A program made the translations under genes and the position numbers. From Clostridia bacterium (GTDB taxonomy: Bacteria; Bacillota; Clostridia; UBA1381), in assembly GCA_900770405.1 (NCBI GenBank), contig CAAGKL010000199.1:1-11105 (forward strand): DNA of 11,105 bases, given 5' to 3'. Shown here in pieces: positions 1 to 7,700 of the stretch; the stretch's first letter is position 1, and every line of letters begins with the position of its first letter. The notes beneath the pieces were generated by a model. That model was not told the origin of the DNA. It did not search any database and worked only from the letters and a program-made list of their open reading frames with translations.

Positions 1-20
1 ACACGACGCTCTTCCGATCT
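1..20 (+). other. Illumina sequencing adapter remnant
   Basis: The first 20 bases, ACACGACGCTCTTCCGATCT, are identical to the 3' end of the standard Illumina TruSeq universal/read-1 adapter. This is not genomic DNA but untrimmed library sequence carried into the end of an assembled contig. The open frame of the following gene should not be read through it. Confidence 0.95.
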
Positions 21-22
21 CG

Positions 23-466
23 GCGGACGGCGTATATGTCTGTATGATTGGCGGCGGGGATTTGTTCCTGACCGGCAGCGCCGGGGAAGAAAAATCTGCG
101 TCGGGGCTTACGACGGACGCATCGGGCGCGTTTATGCGTAAAAACGGCGGCAAAACGGAAATTCTCGGAATTTTTGACGGAGCATATGCCGTCGGCGGGG
201 ATATAAGCATTGCTGCCGACAGGCGGGTGAGCCTCCAGCTCACTGAAACCGCACCGGGCTGCCTGCGGCTCGACACCGGCGGAGCGGCGGCGCATATCAG
301 CATTGGCGGCGCGGAGGGTATGTGCGTGTTTGATAAAAACGGCACCGAAATTGCCGCGGGGGCTGATTTTGCCGCGGCGGCAAATGAGGTTTATTTTATC
401 GCTGCGAGCAGCGCGGATATTGTTTGCGGCAGCGAGATATATACAATTCGTAAACCGATTGTCTGA
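23..466 (+). CDS. 3' end of an unidentified protein gene (5'-truncated)
   Basis: The frame is open from the first genomic bases and ends in TGA at 464-466. An in-frame ATG lies at 44, but codons from 23 onward (reading A-D-G-V-Y-V-C before that Met) continue the same style, and no ribosome binding site precedes the ATG. It is therefore most likely the C-terminal 147 or so residues of a longer protein cut by the contig edge. What remains is rich in Gly, Ala and short beta-strand patterns (for example DLFLTGS, GCLRLDTGG, EVYFIAASS), with no membrane segment and no recognised catalytic motif. It resembles the C-terminal beta-sandwich that closes many polysaccharide lyases, such as heparinase II/III-like proteins, but this is only a guess from texture and neighbourhood. 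It is the only gene separated from the next one by a possible terminator, so it may belong to a different transcript. Confidence 0.75.
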   Translation, partial: ADGVYVCMIGGGDLFLTGSAGEEKSASGLTTDASGAFMRKNGGKTEILGIFDGAYAVGGDISIAADRRVSLQLTETAPGCLRLDTGGAAAHISIGGAEGMCVFDKNGTEIAAGADFAAAANEVYFIAASSADIVCGSEIYTIRKPIV

Positions 467-480
467 AGAAAACTGCGCGA

Positions 481-522
481 CCGGCGGCACCACGGCCGGG
501 TGACGGTTCGGGAACGTTTTTT
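481..522 (+). terminator. possible intrinsic terminator after the truncated gene
   Basis: Fifteen bases after the stop codon an inverted repeat CCGGC (481-485) / GCCGG (495-499) occurs. It is followed by a small stem ACG-TT/AA-CGT (503-517, one bulged G, CGGG loop) that runs directly into six Ts (517-522). The second stem is short, so termination strength is uncertain. Its placement between two genes with a larger gap than elsewhere in the window supports the call. Confidence 0.45.
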
Positions 523-563
523 GGCAGGCAATTATATAAAAAGCGGGAAAGGAATGATATTTT

Positions 564-3362
564 ATGAAAAAGACAGTCAGTAAGCTGCTTGCAGCGGTTA
601 TGCTATCGGGTGTATTTTCCGGCTTTGCTGGAGCGGAGGCGGCGGAGCTGCCGGCGGGCAATATATGGGTGAATACATTTTCGGACAGCACGTATAACCC
701 GACAACAAACGATAAATACAATGATAAGAATGCGGTCGGCAGCTTTGCGCCGATGGCGGGACAGACGAACAAGCTTACCGAGCGCGACGACGGATATGCG
801 GTGAATGTAAAGAATACGATAACAACGAGCGGCAGCGCAAATTTTTATGTTTGCCCGGTATACAGTGCAGTTGAATATAATCATGAGACACCGTCGGTTT
901 TCTATTATTCGATGGAATTTTCACCGAACGAGAAACTGACAAATAAAACCTTTAATATCAGACTGAGAAGAACCAAGGACGAGGCGCCGAGCACCGATTG
1001 GATTAAGGTTCTGGAGTTTAACACGAGCGGCAACATCGCCGTGGCGCTTGGGAAGAACAAGGAGACAATGCAGTATAGCGTTGAAACCTATTATTATGTC
1101 GATTTCATACTTGACAGAATATCGGGTCAATATGCGATTTACGTAAACGGCGAAAAGCTGTCGGAGGGGACAAGCGCGGAGTTTACGCTGAGTGAGGACG
1201 GTTATACAAAATCCGAGCTGATAAAAAACGGCGAGCAGGGCGTTGAGATAGGAGCGTGGACAAACAAGCAGGTTACGATTGATTACAGCGTCGATAATCT
1301 CTGCTTTGCGCTCTATGACACAGATGTATTTTCTGCGCTTTCCGACTATTGCACGCAGGAACACAAAAAGGATAAGCCCGACGAGCCGACAGAGCCGATT
1401 GCGGAATTTTCCTATACAAACGCATTTGCATACAGTGACTACAGCGATATAGCGAATGCGAAGGATAAGACCTTCGGCAGCGCCAACAGCCACGTGGGCT
1501 ATACAACGGCGAATGCGCGTATTCTCGCAAATGTCGGCAGCAAGGGCGACGACGATTTCGCAATGGAGCTTACGACGGACGAAAGAGCAAATGCGAGCTG
1601 GACGGTTTCGCCGAACTACAGCGAGGTTTCCGGCACCGACAGTAACAATGTGCTCTATTTTTCCGCCGAGTTGGGCAGCTTTGACCCGTGGGCGACGGCG
1701 AGCGACGCACCGGGAAAGAGAATTCTTATACAACAGCTGAAAAAAGGCACGCAAACAATACAAATTGCGAAAAATGCCGTGAAGCTTTGCCCGGATAATT
1801 ACGTAAGAACGGATTTTGACTCGTCTGTTAAGATTCCGTACAAGGCGTATACAATGTACAGATTTGATATAGTGCTCGACCGTATAAACGGGACGTACTC
1901 GCTGTATATGGACGGCGAAAAGATTTCCTCCGGCGTATGTAATGATTTTATATATGACAGCAGTTACACGACATATATGGCCAACGGTAAGGGGATAGAC
2001 ATTTGCTTCTGGAATCCGACAGCGGGGAAAAAGGGCAAAATGGTTATAGATAATGTGAAGTATGAGCTCTACAAGAACAGCGGCTTTGACGCGGTGGACA
2101 AGATGGTTGCGGCAGGCATCGGCGAGCGCGAAATTCAGCCTATCGAGAATGATTTCTCCGCATCTGTCGGCGATTCGACATCGTGGAATAATTCCTACGG
2201 TGTATTCAAATTCTTTAAAGACGCAGGAAATCAGGGACAAAACGGAAATGCCGTTACGACGGCGCGACTTGAAAGCGGCATCGGCGGCAGAGTTGCCGCA
2301 GATTCCAGCCTGTTCGTTACAAGCCCTGCCGGCAGCGGGTATAACAAGATTGCGGCGACGCCGAATCTGATATATAACATTGACGCTGTTGACAGCGATG
2401 CGAACACTTACAACAGCTTTACATATTCTGCGGGCGACAATATTAAATTCGGCATTTCCTTTATGCTGCCGAAGGACATCAAGGCGTACAAGGCGCTTAA
2501 CATTGCGGTGAGATACAGAAGAAACAACGACAGCATTATTGACAGAGATACGATAAGTTTTGACTTTGAGAACGGTCTTATGGCAAAGAGCCTTGACGTG
2601 GGCAAATTTGTTCCCGGAAAATGGTATCGCTATGAGGTGATTGCAAGAAACGGTGCGGACGAGGATAAAACCTATGTGGATTATTATTTGGACGGAATAA
2701 AGCTCAATGAGATAAGCTCGGAGCTTACCGGCAGAATGTACAGCGTAAGGGACATCAGGATAATCCCCGAAATCGATGCTGCATATTCCGAGGACGGCAC
2801 AACCTTTGACATCGAACAGACGCAGGGAATATATTTTGATGATTTCACCTTCTGCCCGCCGCGCAGTGAGGAATACAAGGCGATCACTATGCCGGTATTT
2901 ACAAACGCGGCAAGCCAGGCGGTGTGCGGATATTATACAACTGCCGATAACACGACTGTTGCAGATGTGATTTCGGCGCTTGAAAACAGAGAGCTCTACA
3001 AGTCTCCGACCGCTATGGATTCAGACTATGACAGCATCTCCGATGACAGCGCCGCACCCGCAATCGGCAAGTACATAAAGCTTACCGAGGACGGCATACC
3101 GCTGTTTATTACCTTTGAAAAGCAGCTCAGAGTGCTCGGCTTTGCGGAGGAAAACGGCGTGTCGACGCTTACGACCGAGGGTATGGATACGGCAGCTGCG
3201 ATAATTATCGCATCCTACAACGGGGACGGCACGCTTGCGTCGGCGGAGCTTGCGGACTATGACGTCAGAAATAACGGTATATACAGCGCGGCGACAACAG
3301 GCAGCACCGCCAAAGCATTTGTTTGGCATATGAGCTCGCTTTCGCCGGTCGCAGCGCAATAA
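564..3362 (+). CDS. secreted protein with three tandem LamG/concanavalin-like units
   Basis: This is a 932-residue protein. The start ATG has AAAGGA 10 bases upstream. Residues 1-27 form a signal peptide (MKKTVSKLL, hydrophobic core, cleavage near AGA or AEA), so it is exported. Three related units of about 248 residues follow: roughly 30-278, 279-526 and 527-785. Each carries a recognisable strand pair: FILDRISGQYAIYVNGEK near 181, DIVLDRINGTYSLYMDGEK near 435, and GKWYRYEVIARNG...DYYLDGIKL near 685. This 'W/Y-x-F-x-x-x-x-D...Y-x-x-Y-x-D-G' pattern is typical of LamG/concanavalin jelly-rolls that bind sugars or proteins. Residues 790-870 resemble small Clostridial surface modules (TVADVISAL... 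then GKYIKLTEDG). Residues 877-931 (AAIIIASYNGDG...KAFVWHMSSLSPVA) match a short C-terminal beta-module common in Clostridial extracellular hydrolases and surface proteins. No catalytic residues, SLH repeat, LPXTG or dockerin were seen, so it may be released or held by the SLH protein two genes on. Binding role and ligand are inferred. Confidence 0.85.
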   Translation: MKKTVSKLLAAVMLSGVFSGFAGAEAAELPAGNIWVNTFSDSTYNPTTNDKYNDKNAVGSFAPMAGQTNKLTERDDGYAVNVKNTITTSGSANFYVCPVYSAVEYNHETPSVFYYSMEFSPNEKLTNKTFNIRLRRTKDEAPSTDWIKVLEFNTSGNIAVALGKNKETMQYSVETYYYVDFILDRISGQYAIYVNGEKLSEGTSAEFTLSEDGYTKSELIKNGEQGVEIGAWTNKQVTIDYSVDNLCFALYDTDVFSALSDYCTQEHKKDKPDEPTEPIAEFSYTNAFAYSDYSDIANAKDKTFGSANSHVGYTTANARILANVGSKGDDDFAMELTTDERANASWTVSPNYSEVSGTDSNNVLYFSAELGSFDPWATASDAPGKRILIQQLKKGTQTIQIAKNAVKLCPDNYVRTDFDSSVKIPYKAYTMYRFDIVLDRINGTYSLYMDGEKISSGVCNDFIYDSSYTTYMANGKGIDICFWNPTAGKKGKMVIDNVKYELYKNSGFDAVDKMVAAGIGEREIQPIENDFSASVGDSTSWNNSYGVFKFFKDAGNQGQNGNAVTTARLESGIGGRVAADSSLFVTSPAGSGYNKIAATPNLIYNIDAVDSDANTYNSFTYSAGDNIKFGISFMLPKDIKAYKALNIAVRYRRNNDSIIDRDTISFDFENGLMAKSLDVGKFVPGKWYRYEVIARNGADEDKTYVDYYLDGIKLNEISSELTGRMYSVRDIRIIPEIDAAYSEDGTTFDIEQTQGIYFDDFTFCPPRSEEYKAITMPVFTNAASQAVCGYYTTADNTTVADVISALENRELYKSPTAMDSDYDSISDDSAAPAIGKYIKLTEDGIPLFITFEKQLRVLGFAEENGVSTLTTEGMDTAAAIIIASYNGDGTLASAELADYDVRNNGIYSAATTGSTAKAFVWHMSSLSPVAAQ

Positions 3363-3383
3363 TTCGGCAGCGAAAGGATTGTT

Positions 3384-4745
3384 ATGAAACGGATATTAAT
3401 TGTTCTGATGATGCTTGCGGCGATGTGCACTCCGGCATATGCCGCAGCAGGAAGCAGGTATATTGATGAGGACTATAACGCATACCCGGCAGGCTCCGAG
3501 CCTGTCGGGGTCACCGTCAAGGGCGGGAAGGACAGCCATATTGTCAGATACGGCGAAAAGGAAAATGCGCTGATGCTCTCTGATGAGGAGGAGGGCTTTG
3601 TGTCGGCGAACTGGTCGATGTCCGAGGCAGTCGGAGAGTGCTTCATTGAGTTTGAGGCAGAGTTTGACGATATTGACGGCGGGAAGGTCATTTTATATGA
3701 CAGGCAGAAAAATCCGTATGACCTGTTTGTCCTGCGGAGCGGAGCACGGCTCTATACCGGCGAGGGCAGAGCCGTGGGCGCGGGGCTTTTGCACAAAAGC
3801 ACGCGGGTCGGAGTATACATCAATGCGAAAACAAAACGGCTTGATGTCTATATTGACGGCAGGGCGCGGCTTGTGACCTACTATGCGGCAAAGCTCGGAA
3901 TTTCGCAGATAAAGGAAATTCAGCTCAATCTCTACCCGGACGGAAAGCACAGGACGCAGAGCTTTATAAAATATATGCGCTGCTACGGCTCGTGTGTGCC
4001 GGTTTGGTATGAGCGGGCGGGCCTGAATCCCGCAGAGCGTGAATTTGTGCCGCAGAGCGCGGAGAGCGAGCGCGTTGTATATTTTGACGTGGATTTTGAA
4101 AATGCGACCGCGACACCGCTGTCCATAGTTGACAAGGGCAACAGCTATACCTATGTTAAGGACGGAGAGAACACATATCTTGAGGTCAGCGCTTTTCAGC
4201 AGGATTCATATTTTGAAAAGCAGTTTTCGCAGAATTCGCTTGCGGATAATGTTATTCTTGAGATGGACGTCAATATCAAAAAGGTTAAAAATCCGGCATA
4301 TCTGTTTTCAGCGTTGTATTATACCGGCGTCGTCGGGACGATTAATGAGGTGTATATTTCCTCCGATAATTCGGTCAAGTGCGCCGATGGTACGCTCATT
4401 GCGGAACTGAAGCCCGGAAAATGGTATAATCTTGCGATGAAATACAGCTTCAGCCGCGGCAGTTTTGATTTTTATGTTGACGGCGAGCTCGTTATTGAAA
4501 ATCACCCACTTGTGACAAAATCGGACAGTATGCGACTGCTGAGAGTGTATATGCCGGCAACAGAAGCAGCACCGGTCAATCTTCTGTTTGACAATGTGAA
4601 AATGTACAGCGGAAAAACGTTGATACGCGATGGCGAAAAGGCGGACGAGGCGGAATACGACCCGATAGATGAGACAACGCCCTCAGAGGACGGGAAAAAT
4701 GCCGACGAGGACAATACGGCTGATGAAATACGCGATGACAGATAG
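3384..4745 (+). CDS. secreted protein with two LamG-like units and an acidic tail
   Basis: This is a 453-residue protein that starts 21 bases after the previous stop. AAAGGA at 3373-3378 lies 5 bases before the ATG. Residues 1-21 are a signal peptide with probable cleavage after PAYA. The Cys in LAAMC is not in a proper lipobox, because Met precedes it. Two beta-rich units follow, about 23-210 and 231-410. The first holds TRVGVYINAKTKRLDVYIDG (from about 140). The second holds GKWYNLAMKYSFSRG and FDFYVDGEL (345-370) and ends in LLFDNVKMYSG. These are the same signature strands as in the upstream 932-residue protein, so the two are probably diverged paralogues. Residues 417-453 are a low-complexity tail rich in Asp and Glu (DEAEYDPIDE, NADEDNTADE) with no membrane anchor or sorting signal. 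Such a tail could bind cations or a basic partner, but nothing in the sequence proves it. No catalytic motif is visible. Confidence 0.85.
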   Translation: MKRILIVLMMLAAMCTPAYAAAGSRYIDEDYNAYPAGSEPVGVTVKGGKDSHIVRYGEKENALMLSDEEEGFVSANWSMSEAVGECFIEFEAEFDDIDGGKVILYDRQKNPYDLFVLRSGARLYTGEGRAVGAGLLHKSTRVGVYINAKTKRLDVYIDGRARLVTYYAAKLGISQIKEIQLNLYPDGKHRTQSFIKYMRCYGSCVPVWYERAGLNPAEREFVPQSAESERVVYFDVDFENATATPLSIVDKGNSYTYVKDGENTYLEVSAFQQDSYFEKQFSQNSLADNVILEMDVNIKKVKNPAYLFSALYYTGVVGTINEVYISSDNSVKCADGTLIAELKPGKWYNLAMKYSFSRGSFDFYVDGELVIENHPLVTKSDSMRLLRVYMPATEAAPVNLLFDNVKMYSGKTLIRDGEKADEAEYDPIDETTPSEDGKNADEDNTADEIRDDR

Positions 4746-4761
4746 CTTATATTATAAATTC

Positions 4762-4773
4762 AGAGGTAGAGGT
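4762..4773 (+). promoter_or_regulatory. duplicated Shine-Dalgarno for the SLH gene
   Basis: The hexamer AGAGGT occurs twice back to back before the ATG at 4776. The upstream copy leaves 8-9 bases of spacing and is the likely functional site. The downstream copy ends only 2-3 bases before the start. The 14 bases ahead of it are AT-rich (TATATTATAAATT), but no matching -35 box was found. Confidence 0.55.
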
Positions 4774-4775
4774 AT

Positions 4776-7700
4776 ATGAAAAAGGGACTGAAAAGAATGA
4801 TTGCTGCCGCACTTGCCGCGTGCAGCCTGCTCGGAATATGTCCGAATGTGACACTGGCGGACGAGACGATTTCGGCAAGCGTACAATATGACGCGGCGCA
4901 ATGTAGCATTACGGTGAACGGACGCGGCGGAAACGGCGGCGAGGGTATGACCGTGGCAGTCGTGCCGAGCGGCGCGACGGAGCTGTCGGACGCGGCATTG
5001 CCGGCTGATTTGCGCATATTTGTGACAGAGGCGGACGGTTCTTTTTCCAAGAAAATTCCGCTTCCGCTAAGGCTTGCCGGCGGGAAATACAGGGTATATG
5101 TGTACATCGGAGCGGCTGTGTCCGACGCGATGGAATTTATCCATATAAATACTGCGGAGGCTGAAGAAATTATTAAAGCGGTCGATGCCGCCGGTGATGT
5201 AGCCGGTGTTGCCGGCGCGATTTCCGGGAATGAAATGAAGGTTGGCATAGACGAGACGGTGTTCTCAGCCAACCGCGATTTCATATCGGGTATAATTTTC
5301 GTACAAAAGCCCGCCGGCGGCTATTTGTCGGAGGATAACCCGGCGGCAGCGATGCTCGCGGCGTACAACACCGCGGTTATTTGTATCGGTCTGAGAAACG
5401 GAGGGGACAGTGCGCGGCTTCTTTCGGAGAACAGCGAGCTGCTCGGGATTGACGCAGAGGAATATAACAAGCTTTCCGACAGCGTGAAAAAGGAGCTCGA
5501 CATTTTGTTCGGTTCGGCGGATTTTTTAAAGGAAAGTTTTGCGGCGGTTTACAATGAGCTGCTGTTTTGCGCAAGGATGCGCGCTGCGGGCCGTGCCAAT
5601 GCGCTCAAAGAGGTTATTACATCGTACGGGGCGGAATACGGCTTTGATCTGGCTGGCGGCTCGGCATATGCCAAGCTCAAAAATAAGGACGGCGTGTTTG
5701 CGAAAATGCTCTCCTCGGGTATTTCGGACGTGAAAACCGCGGCAGAGGCTTTGACACTGTTTGACAGTGCGGTGAAAGCGGCGGAGGACAAAACGTCCGG
5801 GGCATCGGGCTCGGACAGCGGTTCGGCGTCGGGCGGCTCGGTGATTGTGTCGACAAAGCCGGAAAAGGAGCAGACGGGGACGACGGGCTTGTCGGATATT
5901 GAAAATTCCTGGTGTAGGCAGATTGTATCGGAGCTTTACAACAGGGGCATTATCAGCGGCTTTGCGGATAATACCTTCCGACCCGACAACAAGGTGTCGC
6001 GTGCGGAATTTTTGCAGATGGTCTGCACGGCGCTGGGGATAACCTCGGGCGGAGATGCCGGCTTTTCCGATGTGGCGCGTGAGGACTGGTATTACACCTG
6101 CGTCAGCGCGGCCGCCGCAAAGGGGATTGTATCGGGCTATGAGGACGGAAGCTTCCGCCCGGCGGACAGCATTTCGCGCCAGGACGCGGCGGTTATGATA
6201 TATCGGTGCGTGAGTGAAAGGCTGTCGGCGCAAATGAAGGATTTCTCGGATTTCGGCAGCATTTCGGAGTATGCGCAAGACGCGGTTGCGGCGCTTGCGG
6301 GTGCGGGCGTGATTAAGGGCTCGGACGGAATGTTCAGACCGCACGGCGAAATGACGAGGGCTGAGGCGGCGGCAATGCTGTACGGCGTGCTGAATATGTC
6401 CGCCGCGCCGCAGGACACGCCGACGGTCGAAATAAGTGCGGACAAGCTCGCGCTTATGACGGCGCTCGGTATGCAGACACAGGAAAAGACGGCTGACGAA
6501 AAGCTGACGTACGGAGAATTTATAAAGCTCGCGATGACGCTGATTGATAGCGAGGGAGTTGCGCGGGCGGATAAAATAAAAACGCCGTTTGAAAGCGTGC
6601 TTCTGGGACACCCGTGCGCGGCGGCGATTAATGCGGCGCTTGCGGCGGGGCTTATCGCCGAAAATGAAAATGTGCAGGCGGACGAGTATATAACCCCGGC
6701 AACGGCGGCGCGGTTCGCCGTTTCGGCAATCGGATATACGGAGTATGTCAGTATAAAGGGCGTATCCTACATTGAGGCGGCAAATAAAACTGGGCTTTTT
6801 TCGGGAATGAAAAATCCGGAGATATATGGTATGACCTATGCGAACAGCCTGACGCTGCTTTATAATATGCTTTTTGCAAAGGTGCTCGAGGTGGCATCCT
6901 TTGATGACGGCGGCTCGTTCAAGGTCAGCGACAGGAGCTATCTCGAGCAGCATTACGGCATACTGACGGATACGGGCATTGTTGAGGCAGACGGCTTTAC
7001 GTCGCTGTATGATGCGGACGGAAAAGTCGGCGAAGACGAAATACAGATTGACGGAAGGGTGTTTGAAAACAGGCTCGGTGACAGTATGATAGGACACAGG
7101 GTAAAGTATTACTATACCGATACCGACGAGCCGGCGGTGGTGTTTGCCGAGGATAAATCAAAGACGCTGACCTTTGTGCCTGATGATGAGTGCAGCTATA
7201 AAGATCTCGTATACCGCACTCCGGAGAAAAAGCGTGCTGAGCTGGTGCGCGGATTCGCGCTCATATATAACGGAAAGGCATATGATGGGTATACGGACAG
7301 TGATATGCTGCCCGACAGCGGCAGGGTTACGCTGATTGATAACGACAGCAACGGAAAATATGATGCTGTGAATATCGAAAGCTATGATTTTATATACATT
7401 CAGACCGTGAGCGCAACGTATAATACAATCCGCGACAGAAACGGTGCGAAAACTCTTGATATGTCACAGGATACGTATTTTGACATATATGACGCCGAAA
7501 CCGGCGCGGAGCTGGATATTTCCGGGCTCTCGGGCGAGGACGTTATCGCCTATGCGGCATCTGCCGACAGGAAAAGGGTGAAGCTTTACCGCCTTTCGGG
7601 CGTCACGGGAGTATACAAAAGCTATGACGACGAGAAAATCACCATAGATAATACCGAATATTATTATAACAGGTATTTTTCGGAAAACTATCTCGGCGGG

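Noticed and set aside
44..466. Complete 140-residue gene starting at ATG 44
   Set aside because: No ribosome binding site precedes it, and the same frame stays open with similar composition to the contig edge, so a truncated gene is more likely.
521..541. Possible promoter (TTGGCA and TATATAAA) before the first complete gene
   Set aside because: The two boxes are only about 7-9 bases apart, far short of the 16-18 needed, and no other -35 pairs with the AT-rich stretch. A promoter may exist here but cannot be supported.
921..2240. Long open frame on the minus strand (about 440 codons) opposite the three-unit secreted protein
   Set aside because: Its translation is rich in Arg, Cys and Ile with no domain pattern, it has no convincing ribosome binding site, and the + strand frame has a signal peptide and clear repeats.
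3003..3050. DSDYDSISDD in the 932-residue protein as a thrombospondin type-3 or dockerin calcium site
   Set aside because: Only a single copy is present, the Gly residues of the calcium loop are missing, and it falls inside a longer non-repeat module.
3417..3430. Lipoprotein cleavage site in the 453-residue protein (LAAMC)
   Set aside because: Met precedes the Cys, where Gly, Ala or Ser is required, and a good signal peptidase I site (PAYA) follows.
5526..7097. Long open frame on the minus strand (about 520 codons) opposite the SLH repeats
   Set aside because: The product is Arg/His-rich low-quality sequence and lies exactly antisense to unmistakable SLH repeats; it is a codon-bias shadow.
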